Source: Peronospora farinosa
Lineage: Eukaryota > Oomycota > Peronosporomycetes > Peronosporales > Peronosporaceae
Length of the DNA: 64,000 nt
Direction of reading: 5' to 3'
Assembly (NCBI GenBank): GCA_947646735.1
Contig: CANTFK010000809.1
Span: forward strand, 78,410 to 142,409
Within the stretch, counting starts at the first letter, position 1. Every line of letters starts with the position of its first letter. The position numbers and the translations under genes are program-made. Below are positions 1-11,329 of the stretch, one piece after another. The notes under the pieces were generated by a model. That model was given only the letters and a program-made list of their open reading frames with translations, had not been told where the DNA came from and did not search any database.

Positions 1-1363
1 TTACTGATAAAACGTTATAACACCAAATTAGTGATGAAAGAGTATCGTTGCAGAAACGTACCAAGCTTAATGGAGCTCTTAAGTAGTTACGAAAAGGATG
101 CAGACTTTTCAATGCGCTATATTTAACATGTTTTGTATCTGTCTTTCCACCATCCTGCAACACTACGAATGCATGTAATGAAAGCATCAAGCGACCTCCA
201 ATGGCCAATCCAACTTTGCTTTCACGCTTTGACAAATCAAAAGCTAAGAGAAGTACGACGAGGTGGATAGAGTACCCAACGGTATCGGCATAAAATGGTG
301 TGAGAGAGAGACGAGTCTATGTATCCGTTTAGGAATTGCAGCATGTCTAATAGTTCCTAAGCTTGGGTAGCAACGCCGGTGTTCGATCGAGTCCTGCCGT
401 GACACTCTCAAGATTGTCTATCGATGCTGATCCAGCATAGCAGCAAATGTGTACCGTTACTTATGCCCCTATAGGCCACTAAAAAATACGCGGTCGACGG
501 AACGACGACGCGTATCTCGCAAAAAAGAATTCCCGCCGAAGAAGTGCCCGTGATGAGGAGCTGAGACTTGAACTTTGACCACGTTACGACTTCATACACA
601 GGAACCAGATAGTTTCTTAATTGATACCATGTCCTAATGGATAGATGTCATAAAGCAAGCATACGAATAATCTTGGCGCGCTTCAACTTGACTACGTCAA
701 CAGCGCTATGTCAGGGCCATCCTTCCACTTCCATCTTTTCCATATACATGTGATCTTCTAGTCTTCTGATTGCCGCAATCCGCTTACATGTTCTATGCAA
801 TATCGTCCGCCCTTGACAACATAAAATATACGCACGACAGTTGCCAACACTTTGTGCATTTCCATCGGTGACGAGGGGAATTAACCCTATCGAAACGACT
901 TGGATAAGGTCATAAATATCGTCGTCGTCACCGCACAGAAAACGAAATGAAAGTCAGGGGCGTGTAACTTGTTACAATGGACTTGTGTTCGAAGACAACG
1001 CCCTGCTTCACGATGAAGAGATTCTTTTTTTCAATGCAAAGAAGACTCGATTATTTCGAACTTCTGTTCCAGCTCATCCTTGTACTTCAATGCTGTCCTT
1101 TACATGCAGATTACTTACACCCACAAGTTGTACTGTCAAGAGCACGCCCATTGAACACCGTTGGTAATCATGCATCTGATCGTCTTGTCTTTCTTGCATG
1201 AGCTGGTAAAATAAGCATATCATAAGCTCTCTCGCCAAGCTCATCCCAAAACGGTCTCTTGTTCCAGCTGGTGCCGGCCACATAAGAGTCATTGTCGTCA
1301 ACGCGTCTGACTGTCGGGAGATAATTGGCACTGGCAATTCAACCGTCCATTTTCCAATTTACC
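1..1363. other. Intergenic sequence, no recognised gene
   Basis: I see only short open frames here, none with a recognisable domain, signal peptide or RxLR-type effector motif. The last few hundred bases are the upstream region of the FYVE/GAF gene that starts at 1364. Confidence 0.6.
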
Positions 1364-3469
1364 ATGGTCGACTCACTCTCGGATCGATCACACCTATCTG
1401 TATCAAGCTTCAAAAGTGACATCAAGCGTCTTACTGTCGAGCATTTACGGCTCGATTCATGGGATCGAACAACCAAGAATATCTCCTGTGACGGCTCCGA
1501 GGTTGACCAAGACCTGCAGTCCAAACCATCGCGTATACGTCTCGGAGACACTCAACTGTTACAATTGGCCCGTGAAGCAACCGACAAGACGGACTTTCAC
1601 CGTCTTTCGAATCGTCAGGCATCTCTGAGCAATTGGAAGTGGAAGACAATCGCCAACGAATTCACGGCATTTTCGCACGGGGACGGACTTGAGTCGGCAC
1701 AGGAGGTGCTAGCTACTGGGGAGATGAAGGCAAGTCTAAACGAGCTGTCGCACATCCTCTGCACTGCAACCGATGCTGATCACGATATGGTGATGCGAAG
1801 TGTGTACAAGGACTACATTCACGGTGCCGTCGTTCATGTGGTGGATCCGTCACTAGGGTCACCATCTGCCTCTGCAATGAAGTCAGAGATGGAATCAAAG
1901 TTGACCGTTAAGACGAGTGCCTTTGAGCGCTCGCGCATGTTCAAGAACCACGAGCAGTGGTGCTTTCTCGAGTACTATGAAAAGATGAGCAATGCCGACG
2001 CCTTCACGGTGACTCTTGCTTCGGTGCCCGGGGAGGATTTGCTGGCTGGTAAGATGAAGGCTGATCGTGTTGACGAGTTACCGGATCTGACGGCAGCATA
2101 TCTCATTGAAAAGATCCCGTTAAGCAATTTAGTGCGCGTTGTGTTCTTTGCTCAGGCTGAACTCAACGAGCGACAGCCTCAGTTCGACCAGTCTGCATCA
2201 TTCATGAGTCAAAGCCATGGCAGTGAAGGCAGTCACGGCAAGCAACTTGCACATTCCAAGAAGCGCCAAAAGCGTCTAATGCGCCTAGCCGAAGGTGCGA
2301 GTCAGCTTCCTGATGTTGTCCGCCGCCGCCGATTTGGCGTCCAATCGCTTGCTAACTTCCTTGCGTTTGAAGCGAAGAACACTCGATGCACTTGTTGTGC
2401 GAAGTCGCTACGCTTTCTTTCACGCAAGAAGCGCTGCCATGTGTGTGGATACATTATCTGCCATCAGTGTTGGAGCATCCACTCGATGGAGACCCGTGAT
2501 GGTCGTGTGTCCTCTGTGCGTGCTTGCACACGCTGTTTCGAGTTTGTGAACAATGGAGATTATTCTCGTGTGGATCAACGTCTTCGTGGACGGGCGGAGA
2601 TCCTCCCGGATGTATCTAATAACTTGCCGTCGGCTGACCCTCCTGGAAAGGCTTTGACCAACTTTTTGCATGACGCTCTTCAAAACTCTTCGGGCAACAA
2701 GCAGCAGACCATTATGTCTGTCATTCGCCACTTGATGAGTCAGGAAAAGGAGACCGATATTCGTTCATCTATGTCGTCACCTATGCGTTTAACAGACGAT
2801 GACGCGAAACAATGTACTGACGCGCTGGACAATGGAATGCTGCGCGTCGAGGTACTTCCGGTAGAAAAGTGTGTGCTTGCAAATGTAAAGGGCCGCAACT
2901 ATCCGCTCAATATGGCCCCTGACGCAGAAAGTTTGAGTAAACCACCTATGCCAAAGGACGAGCAGATGCGTATTGCTGCAATTGAGAAAGGAGGGTTTTC
3001 CAAGATCACGGACACGGACGAGCTTGATTGGATTTGTGAACTCGTGGCGCGCGAAATGAAGTGCTCTTTGGGTCTGGTGACGTTAATTAGCGAGGACGAG
3101 CAACACATCTTGGCAGCCAATGCGTTACCGTTCCGGCAGGTGCACATGCCACGTGATCACTCTTTTTGTCAACACACGATCATGAACGACGAACCGTTGT
3201 TGGTTCCTCATCCCGAATCGGACGTTCGGTTTCAAAATTTGCCGCCGCTTCTCGCGAACGACTTGAAATTCTATCTCGGCTTTCCACTTAAGGACGCAAA
3301 CGACCAAATAGTGGGTTCAGTGTGCTGCTTTGACACTACGTCTCATGAAGTATCGGCATCTCAGTACTCGTCCATGAAGAAATTTGCCGAAACGGCTTCC
3401 AAGGTGGTGCAAATTAAAGGAAAACAGGCATTGATGTCATCGAATTCCACGACAATTGCTTCTTTATAA
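1364..3469 (+). CDS. START-like / atypical FYVE zinc finger / GAF protein 1
   Basis: This is a 701-residue protein. The frame is open 13 codons further upstream without an ATG, so the ATG at 1364 is chosen; it has a strong context (ACCATGG). Residues about 100-280 resemble the START-like lipid-binding region of oomycete FYVE proteins. Residues about 340-390 form an eight-cysteine zinc finger (CTCC, CHVC, CHQC, CTRC). The finger keeps the FYVE spacing but has KKRCHVCG in place of the classical R(R/K)HHCR core, so phosphoinositide binding is uncertain. Residues about 550-690 form a GAF domain, with motifs such as MPRDHSFCQH and FYLGFPL. There is no intron. By family, a membrane-associated signalling or lipid-sensing role is plausible, but the ligand is unknown. 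A paralogue lies at 9008-11125. Domain calls are by eye. Confidence 0.88.
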   Translation: MVDSLSDRSHLSVSSFKSDIKRLTVEHLRLDSWDRTTKNISCDGSEVDQDLQSKPSRIRLGDTQLLQLAREATDKTDFHRLSNRQASLSNWKWKTIANEFTAFSHGDGLESAQEVLATGEMKASLNELSHILCTATDADHDMVMRSVYKDYIHGAVVHVVDPSLGSPSASAMKSEMESKLTVKTSAFERSRMFKNHEQWCFLEYYEKMSNADAFTVTLASVPGEDLLAGKMKADRVDELPDLTAAYLIEKIPLSNLVRVVFFAQAELNERQPQFDQSASFMSQSHGSEGSHGKQLAHSKKRQKRLMRLAEGASQLPDVVRRRRFGVQSLANFLAFEAKNTRCTCCAKSLRFLSRKKRCHVCGYIICHQCWSIHSMETRDGRVSSVRACTRCFEFVNNGDYSRVDQRLRGRAEILPDVSNNLPSADPPGKALTNFLHDALQNSSGNKQQTIMSVIRHLMSQEKETDIRSSMSSPMRLTDDDAKQCTDALDNGMLRVEVLPVEKCVLANVKGRNYPLNMAPDAESLSKPPMPKDEQMRIAAIEKGGFSKITDTDELDWICELVAREMKCSLGLVTLISEDEQHILAANALPFRQVHMPRDHSFCQHTIMNDEPLLVPHPESDVRFQNLPPLLANDLKFYLGFPLKDANDQIVGSVCCFDTTSHEVSASQYSSMKKFAETASKVVQIKGKQALMSSNSTTIASL

Positions 3470-3797
3470 AGTAGCTAGCTAGACAATGCGTCTCATTCAT
3501 TCAAAAGTGCTTGATCAAGCTTTCATTGTAACCGTGTTGCAGCTATTGTGTACTCATGTTGTCGTGATCGTACAATATGCATCACGAGTGAGTACAGTTT
3601 TTCCATGCTCATAAGTACACCTTTTGGTTCATAAAACATGCAGTTCCGACGTGCTCATGATTACGATCCTGTTCGATCCTGTCTCAAATAAACATTGATT
3701 CGTGTAATGCACACCACTTTGCTGCATTCTTTTCCACACGTAGCTCCTCGCCAACCAATCCTTGCATAATCCAAGCAGACGTGTATCATCAATTCCA
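3470..3797. other. Short intergenic region
   Basis: This 328-bp stretch holds the 3' flank of FYVE/GAF gene 1 and the 5' flank of the WDR3-like gene. I see no further gene or repeat. Confidence 0.6.
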
Positions 3798-6720
3798 ATG
3801 GTCAAGTCCTATTTGCGCTATGAACGTTCCTATTCCTTTGGTGTAATAGCTTCTATTGAAGGCAATGTCATTTACGATGCCAGTGGTCGCTTTGCCATTG
3901 CTCCAGCCTTGCAAGATGTGGCTGTATGGAACGTCCGTCAGGGCAACAAAGTGCGTGATCTTCTAGCACCGGAAAGTGGCGGCGGTCAAGTGACAGCGCT
4001 AGCTCTGAGTCCTGACGGCAACGACGTGGCGTGTGGGTACTCAACAGGTGCTATTTGTGTGTTTAAACTGGCCAATGGGGCACTGGTGGTGACACTGGAC
4101 GGTCACAAAGGGGCAGTAGAGACACTGACATACCGTGCAGACGGTGCTGAGCTAGCGTCTGGTTCACGTGACACGGACGTGATTGTATGGGACTTGGTGA
4201 GCCAGACGGGGCTTTTTCGACTTAAAGGACATAAAGATGCAGTGACAGCGCTGGTGTTCTTGACTCCTAGGACACTGGCTTCAAGTTCCAAGGACACGCT
4301 TGTAAAAGTGTGGGATCTAGAGACGCAGCATTGCGTACAGACGTGTGTCGGCCACAGGAACGAGGTGTGGTCACTGGCTGTCAATTTGAAGGGAGATCGG
4401 CTGTTAACGGGCGCGTCGGACAATCAATTACGTGTGTGGAGTGTACAACACCAGGATGAAGAAGAAGGAGAGACGGTGAAACTTCTAGGCTCTATTTACA
4501 GACAGAGCAATGAACGAGTAGCTAGAGTGGCTTATAGTCCTAACGGAGACCTGGTGGGTGTGCAGAATGCAGGTAAGACGGTGGAGATATACCGTGTTCG
4601 TTCAGCGGACGAGATTAAGAAGAAACGCCAACGTCGTGAGAAGCGACAACGTGAGAAAAGTAAAAAGAGACAACAGCAGATTGAGGGAGCAGGAAGTAGC
4701 AAGAAACTTGTAATTCCTGAGGTGTCGGAAAAGGTGGAAGAGGACGCAGCTGACAATTCGGCTACGGACGAACTTGAGCTACTGTGTGTGGTGCGATCGT
4801 CTCACCGTGTAAAGTCGTTTGCTTTTTCTCCGGACGCGGCGAAGGACGGAACCACGTCGTTGATGCTTGGACTGCAGAACAACAGCATTGAGACGTACAC
4901 ATTGTCACCAAGTGTGACAACGCTCGAGGGCAGATATGGAAAGTCTCACGTACTTTCGTTGAGTGGACACCGATCCGATGTGCGTCAAGTGGCTATCAGT
5001 TCGGACGACCAGCTTATCTTGTCACTGTCGGGTTCTTCTGTGAAGATCTGGAATGCTCGCTCATTGCAGTGTATCCGCACGTTGAGCGATAGTCTGTCGC
5101 TCGCACTGTCGGCAGTGTTTGCACCAGGTAACATGCACGTTGTTGTGGGCACGAAGCTTGGTCATTTGCTTCTTTTTGACCTGAACTCAGGTGAGTGTAT
5201 TTGGAAAGACGAGGAGGCTCACAACGGTGGCGCTGTGTGGTCCATCGACGTGCGTCCTGACGGACGTGGAATTGTTACTGGTGGTGCTGACCAGCACGTA
5301 AACTTCTGGGACTTTGAGATGCATCGCCCTGATGATGCGGAGCCGAATAGCGGGCTGCGTATGGGGCTGTCGCATACCCGTATGCTCAAAATGTCCGATG
5401 ATGTGTTGTGCGTCCGCTTTAGCAACACGAAAGACGCCAAAAAGGTAGTAGTTGCGGTGGCTTTGTTAGACTGTACGGTGAAAGTGTTCCATGATGACTC
5501 GCTGAAGTTCTTTGTAAGCCTGTATGGCCACAAGCTGCCAGTCATGTCGATGGATATTTCTTCAGACGATACCATGCTAGTGACGGCATCTGCTGACAAG
5601 AATGTGAAGCTGTGGGGGCTTGATTTCGGTGATTGTCACAAGTCGATCTTCGCACACCAGGACAGCATTATGTGCGTGCGTTTCGTGCGCAAGACGCACT
5701 ACTTCTTTACTGCATCGAAAGACAAGTCAATCTGCTATTGGGATGGCGACCACTTCGAGCGGATTCTTAAGCTTGATCGCCAGCACTTTGGCGAAGTGTG
5801 GGGACTCGCAGTAAGTGGCGATGGCAGCTTCGTAGTGAGTTGTTCGCAGGACCGCTCGCTGTGCAAGTACATCCGCACGGAGGATCAAGTTTTCATTGAG
5901 GAAGAAAAAGAGAAAGAGATGGAGCAGCTCTTTGAAGATGAGCTGAGCAACAACAGCAACAACAAGAGACCTGCTCTGGGCAAGGAGAAGGGTGAAGATG
6001 ACGAAAGGAACAAGGACAATTCAGCTTCGGCCGCTAAACGAACTATTGAGTCGGTTCGTGCTGGTGAGAGTGTGATGGAGGCCATTGACCTGGCTGAAAC
6101 GGAGCTGCAAGCTATTGCAGACTTTGAGAGAGTACAGAAAAAAAATAAAGGAAGCTGCGGTCGCTCTAAAAAAGCGCAAGCAGGAGAAAGAGAAAGCTGC
6201 TAAGGAAGCGAAGGCCAATGCTTTGCCTGGGGTTGAAGACGAGAATGATGTTGATATGGAGGAAACTGGTAAGCTTAAGAAAGCATCGCGTCCGCCTAAC
6301 ATGCTGCTGTTGGGTTACTCGCCGCTCAAGTACGTGCTCCACACGCTGCGTCGGATCCGACCGCATGATATGGAGGAGGCACTTATCGTGTTGCCGTTTG
6401 ACTATGTGGAGCGCCTGATCCGGTTGTTACTGCAGCTGATCTCGAGTCATTTAGAGCTGGAACTCTGCTGTCGCATTGTGCTATTCTTGCTCAGACTGCA
6501 CAATTCGGCCATTTGTGCGCGTGTGGGTCTTTTCAATGAACTTGAGTTGCTGTGGCAGCGATTGCGCTCACAACTTGTGGAGAACAAGAGCCGCATTGGT
6601 TTCAACTTGGCCGGTCTCAAGTATTTAAAGCGAACAATTGACGAGGAGCGAACTGGTTTCGTTCAGCAGATTGCTGCCACATCCGGCCGAACCAAGAAGA
6701 AGCGAAAGGTTGAAACGTAA
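3798..6720 (+). CDS. WDR3: WDR3/Utp12-like small-subunit processome WD40 protein (one frameshift)
   Basis: WDR3 (Dip2/Utp12 in yeast) is a nucleolar U3 snoRNP subunit needed for 18S rRNA processing. The ATG at 3798 (MVKSYLRYERSYSFGV) is the first in frame. Two WD40 propellers cover about residues 1-700, with many GH...WD units. A lysine/arginine-rich insert (about residues 270-295) separates blades. The C-terminal Utp12 domain (about 6290-6640) and a KKKRKV nuclear signal near the end lie in the +1 frame relative to the start. The frames join at an A8 run (6138-6145). Removing one base there gives about 973 residues, close to the family length, so I read this as one gene with a homopolymer error or a recent mutation. 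Taken literally, the first frame stops at 6203 and loses the Utp12 domain. Confidence 0.9.
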
Positions 6721-6904
6721 TTTCAAGACCATCGCGATAGAATCTCTCACTCAAGGCAAGTAGTGGGTAATAGAGCACAAACACGAATGCATGATACATA
6801 GATAACCCAGCGTAGCGTTGTTTACATACTCAACAAAGTCGACGAGGACTAACGTTATCAACTTCGAACCCATTTTCTTTCGTAATTGAAACTCCGGGCT
6901 AGAA

Positions 6905-7853
6905 ATGAAGCGAGCAAGTGAGGTCAGCATTGAATCAATTGGCAAGAAACAATGCACGAGAAGCAATTCGTTCCCGTTCGACCACCAAGCCATTGAAGCG
7001 TTCATCCGCGATGGATTTGTACTGCTTTCAAAAGCCTTTTCAACATCTACGGCTCAAAAGTGTCGGGAAGTGATTTGGCAACGACTGGCTCAGGATGGCA
7101 TTACAAAAGACTCGTCGACGTGGGTAGAGAGACACGGCATACCAGGTCACGGGTGACAATGCAAACACAACGCAGCAATAGAGAAGACAGCATGCTCATT
7201 GTTTATGTATGTTTTGGTTACAAACAGAGCTCTATACGGCGAAGGACGATATCGTGTGGAAAGACGTGATAACTCCACGTCTCAAACAAGCAGTGGATCA
7301 GCTCTGCGGCATCAACAAGTGGAAAGACTTTGGCCTTGGATGGTGGATAATCACATTCCCGGGTCAGGCAGAGCCGCCGTGGGAAGCGGCCGGCAAGTGG
7401 CACGTGGATGGTGCGACCTACCAGCATCATGTAGACAGTCAGGAATCTGGGCTGCTGGCGATTTTCCTCTTCTCCGATATCGGACCCGGTGAAGGAGGCA
7501 CGGCGCTATCTGTGGGATCGCACAAGCGAATTGCAAGGATGCTGAAGAAAAATGAGCCACGTGGGATGAAAGGGGGTGCCGTGAGCTATCAGGCCCGACA
7601 GTTTCAGCGCCGAGAGGTTGTAGAGGTGAATGGCAAGGCCGGTGACGTGATGCTAGTGCATCCTTTCTTGCTGCATGCTCGAAGCAAGAATCTGGGACAA
7701 AAGGGAGTAGAGTCTGTGCGCATCATGTGCAACCCGAACGTGCAGCTGCACCGCAAGATGAACTTGAACCGAGCGGATGGAGACTTTAGCCCTGTAGAGC
7801 AGGCAGTGGTTGACGCATTGCAGGAACAAGCAATGGGTTGTGAGTACGAATGA
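6905..7853 (+). CDS. Phytanoyl-CoA dioxygenase (PhyH) family oxygenase, two exons
   Basis: The predicted exons are 6905-7145 and 7228-7853, giving 288 residues. The 82-bp intron has GT...AG ends (GTCACG...AAACAG), and the phase matches, turning the junction codon into Glu. Without splicing, the first exon hits a TGA at 7154. The second exon holds the double-stranded beta-helix of Fe(II)/2-oxoglutarate oxygenases: the metal-binding HxD in KWHVDGA near 7400, the distal His in HPFLLHARS near 7665, and a following Arg (SVRIMCN) suited to 2-oxoglutarate. The family hydroxylates varied small molecules and lipids, and the substrate cannot be read from the sequence. No obvious peroxisomal C-terminal tripeptide is present (it ends CEYE). 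The donor site is the least certain part. Confidence 0.82.
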
Positions 7854-9007
7854 CACAATCAGATGGAAGTGTCCGACTCGGGCCGCAATGTGCCCTTCCT
7901 TACGCTTGCAAGTAAACAGTTGAGCCATGTGGAATCTCTCCTGGGTTGGCTTGAATTCGCACAGCTGTAGCGGTTTGTACGACTTGTTGCATCGAATTGG
8001 CTGCACTGTTCAATATACTGTGAGAGGTGCAGGTGAACATCCATCACCACATTAAGTGCTCGATCCAGATTGAATGTTTGTGCGGCGTTCTCTTGAGTAG
8101 AACCTGCTGGACTCTCTACTGTCCACGTCATTGAATCTATCGGTGGAAGTCTCCACGCTACGAGCTATAAAAACTGCATACCGCAACGAGAGCCGTTCTT
8201 GTGAGTGATGAGTCCTTCCCAGATTACCCCCTATGTTTTCAAATCCATGGATGTGATCTATCATTCAGTGCATGTTTGTCCGGCCCCGTGACTCATTGTC
8301 ATTGTTAGTAGCACCTCCTCGTAGGAAGAGCTGTTCTCTTTATTCTGCATCTCTTGATTAGCAAAATAGTTGTTCCGACGGTCCCATTCGCCTCGAAGAC
8401 ACCGAGCGAGAGCTCAAAACGTCTTCCTGCTGTAACTAGAAGAATAGTCATTCAGCTAGTGATCGTCAGTCATGCGAGACTCTGAGACTTTGTCATGTAC
8501 CACGACGTTGAATTATACCCGTTGGTCTACATGGTTACGACAGACGAAAGCTTACTAGGGTCAAGACGCTCACAAGGACGTGCAACGCAACAAAGAAATG
8601 ATCAAGAGATTGTGCACTCAACATGGCCACCTACCTATGCAGACCATCTCTTGTAGTCGAACCACTTGTCGGGTGACAGTGCTCAAGCCACGTCCAAGTG
8701 ACCCCAACTTCCTTTTGCTGGATCTTCTCCTCTTGAATGGTCCGTATCACTCTTAGTGCTGCTGCTACTGCAGCTAGTAGATCTTCATAAACCCAAGCTT
8801 CATTGTGTGTGAGAATGCTATCGTGCCATTGCGTTCTCTTTCGGTAATAGTTGGACTGCCTGCGTCCGCTTCCCATCTCGACGATCTCTTGACGTCAACC
8901 GCTGCTTCTTCTCTCGACTGGAGCCAGTAGAATGTAGAACGAACTTGACTGTCAAGGCACAACGCAATCAGTCTGCGAGAGAACAAGAACCACCTAAATT
9001 GTAGACA
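7854..9007. other. Intergenic region, no recognised gene
   Basis: This 1.15-kb gap lies between the PhyH-like gene and FYVE/GAF gene 2. Short open frames on both strands show no recognisable domain. I find no repeat or RNA gene by eye. Confidence 0.55.
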
Positions 9008-11125
9008 ATGAACGGCGCCGGTGATGGTCCACAGCGTCGCTACGTGCGCCCCAGTGATCGACGTCTGGCTGAAGTGGCTGCTCAAGCTGCAGCTCAAATT
9101 GACCTCAACACACTGCAATATCGACGTTCGGTAGCTGCCGGCGTTACGACCGAGCGCTCCAGGGACGGCGCTGTCGTTACTGCAACAAGTGTCATTGAGT
9201 GTTCACTTGCAGAGATGCGTGGTCTATTGGCGGCACCCACGAACGATCATTATGCCTGCGTGATGCGAGAACTTGTCGGTCAGGACTTTATCTATGGATC
9301 TATCGTGCACCATGCCGAGGAGATCAAGACGTACAATGTGACGGTCCGGACGGCGACGTTCTTGAAACGCCACATGCTGGCACGCAATGAGCAATGGTGT
9401 TACGTCAGTGCTGTCAAGACGCTTCAAGCTCTCGGTAACAATGATGTTGACGGGTTCACGATCGAACTTGCGTCGCTGGATCCGGATGATGTGTTTAATG
9501 GCAAGGCTCAAGCTGCCAGTGTGATCAACATCCGGGGCCTCTCGATTCTCTTTCTCGTCACTGCTGAACCAGGCAGGATTATGAAGGGGGGAAGAACGAA
9601 GCGAGCTGTCCGGGTCACTTTTTGTGCACATGTTGCGACTATCGGTTCAAGCAGACCCTCACGCTTTCGGTGGCTCAACTTAGCGAGGAATCGCGAAAAA
9701 GCCGACGATGCGTCAAATGGAGCTGTGCTATCACGAGTCGTGCAGCTTGCGCAAGTACCAAAGCAGCTTCCGGTTGCAGTGCGTCGACGTCGACTGGACG
9801 CACAAGTACTTGCCGATTTGCGAAAGGTACAGCCCAGTAACTCTCGTTGCGCATGCTGCACGCGCCGGGTTGGTGTTATGAGAACTATCTTCAGTGCATC
9901 AAAGGGAAAATCGTCGTCGCGAGGTTCCAAGCGCTGCCAATTGTGCGGGTTTCTTGTCTGTGCTCGTTGTGTCTGCACGGTCGGCACGGGCTCCATGTCG
10001 AGTGAAACGTCCGAGCCTTCCACAACCGGTGTCAAGCACAGCCAAGCCGTGCATCTTTGTGAACACTGCATGCAGCGTGTAGATGACGCTGACTATGACA
10101 GCTACTGTGCTTCAAATAACAGTTTGTCGCCTTTGGCTATCCAGCCTGATAGTCCTGATACAGAGCCGGTCAGCGCGGCGATCGCACGTGCACTTTGCCA
10201 AACGCTTGGGAACGCTTCTCAAGAAGAAAAACCTGTAGTCATCCGAGTTATCAAGCACCTCCTTAGTCCGAAACAGGAAAGAGAACCCAGCAAATTCCGT
10301 GCTGACTCGGTCGAATTGGCCAAGAGCTTGACCCACTTGGCGAAGAAACAAGGATTGTCGAAAGAAATACCCAAACCAAAGACGAAGCAAGGTCCTAAAG
10401 TCATGTCTTACGGTTCATCAAGTCCGGAAGATAAGAGCGTTCCCCCGGTAGCAGGCACCTCAGGACGTCAATATGTGCTGCAGTATGCTGACCTGTGCGA
10501 AGACAATGCTGCGGAAGATGCCGAGGATACCGAAGACACTGAAGGTGCTGAAGACACTGAAGAATTCAAAAACGGTGATGTGGTCAGCAATCTGGCGCGC
10601 CATCCCGTACCAACTGACGAAGCCCACCGACTGCAATGGGTTGACAAGCATCGCAACATTGTTTCATGTATCATGGGTCTTCCGGAACTGCATCTACTGT
10701 GCGATCTCGCTCGTGGGGCTCTCAAATGTGATGATGCGCTGGTTTCGATTATCGGACACAACGCGGTGCACGTGGTGGCGTCCACCAACCCTGCTTGGCA
10801 AGGGTCGCGGATTCCTCGTGACCAATCGATGTGTTGTCACGCCATCATGACTGGAGCACCACTTCTTGTTCGTTTCCCCGAAGCTGACATACGCTTTCAT
10901 TCGATGGACATTGTGCGTAGCGGAATACGTTTTTATTTCGGCTTTCCGGTAATGATCATGTACGGCGATGGTGGACGTTCATTTGCCGTCGGGACGTTCT
11001 GTTGTGTCAACGCTGGCACAACTCGCGAGGTATCGGAATCCCAGTACGCGTTCGTCGCTACTCTCGCCGAAGGTGTGGCGCGTGTCATGGAGAAGTTTGC
11101 TGAAGAGCTAGATGAAAGCTGTTAA
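9008..11125 (+). CDS. START-like / atypical FYVE zinc finger / GAF protein 2
   Basis: This 705-residue, single-exon protein starts at an in-frame ATG (MNGAGDGPQRR). It has the same domain order as the protein at 1364-3469, and its motifs match well enough to call the two paralogues (RRRRLDAQVLADL before the finger; RIPRDQSMCCH and FYFGFPV in the GAF). The zinc finger (about residues 280-355) keeps CACC, CQLC, CARC and CEHC, but a Ser/Arg/Lys-rich insert and a Ser/Thr-rich loop enlarge it. The basic FYVE core is again missing. An acidic Asp/Glu/Thr repeat (about residues 494-522) precedes the C-terminal GAF domain (about 557-695). The role is inferred only from the family: peripheral membrane or lipid signalling. 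Two unrelated genes separate the paralogues, so the duplication is old or was later interrupted. Confidence 0.87.
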   Translation: MNGAGDGPQRRYVRPSDRRLAEVAAQAAAQIDLNTLQYRRSVAAGVTTERSRDGAVVTATSVIECSLAEMRGLLAAPTNDHYACVMRELVGQDFIYGSIVHHAEEIKTYNVTVRTATFLKRHMLARNEQWCYVSAVKTLQALGNNDVDGFTIELASLDPDDVFNGKAQAASVINIRGLSILFLVTAEPGRIMKGGRTKRAVRVTFCAHVATIGSSRPSRFRWLNLARNREKADDASNGAVLSRVVQLAQVPKQLPVAVRRRRLDAQVLADLRKVQPSNSRCACCTRRVGVMRTIFSASKGKSSSRGSKRCQLCGFLVCARCVCTVGTGSMSSETSEPSTTGVKHSQAVHLCEHCMQRVDDADYDSYCASNNSLSPLAIQPDSPDTEPVSAAIARALCQTLGNASQEEKPVVIRVIKHLLSPKQEREPSKFRADSVELAKSLTHLAKKQGLSKEIPKPKTKQGPKVMSYGSSSPEDKSVPPVAGTSGRQYVLQYADLCEDNAAEDAEDTEDTEGAEDTEEFKNGDVVSNLARHPVPTDEAHRLQWVDKHRNIVSCIMGLPELHLLCDLARGALKCDDALVSIIGHNAVHVVASTNPAWQGSRIPRDQSMCCHAIMTGAPLLVRFPEADIRFHSMDIVRSGIRFYFGFPVMIMYGDGGRSFAVGTFCCVNAGTTREVSESQYAFVATLAEGVARVMEKFAEELDESC

Positions 11126-11329
11126 AATTGTTAATACAATAACACCGGCGAAGTTCCGGTTCCTGTAGCATTTTGCACTCGCATAATCAACTGTCGCGTT
11201 TGTAATACCGGTCAAGCAGATCATCGTCAAACAAACAGCCAACCTCGATCTCACCGTAATTCGTAATAGCATCCGTACACAACAGATTGTAGTATGAACA
11301 CTTATCTTTGGCTGTCAGCATTGGCAGCT

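Noticed and set aside
977..1201. Short plus-strand frame with a hydrophobic stretch, considered as a secreted effector
   Set aside because: The hydrophobic part is not N-terminal, there is no RxLR, EER or LFLAK motif, and the frame is only 74 codons.
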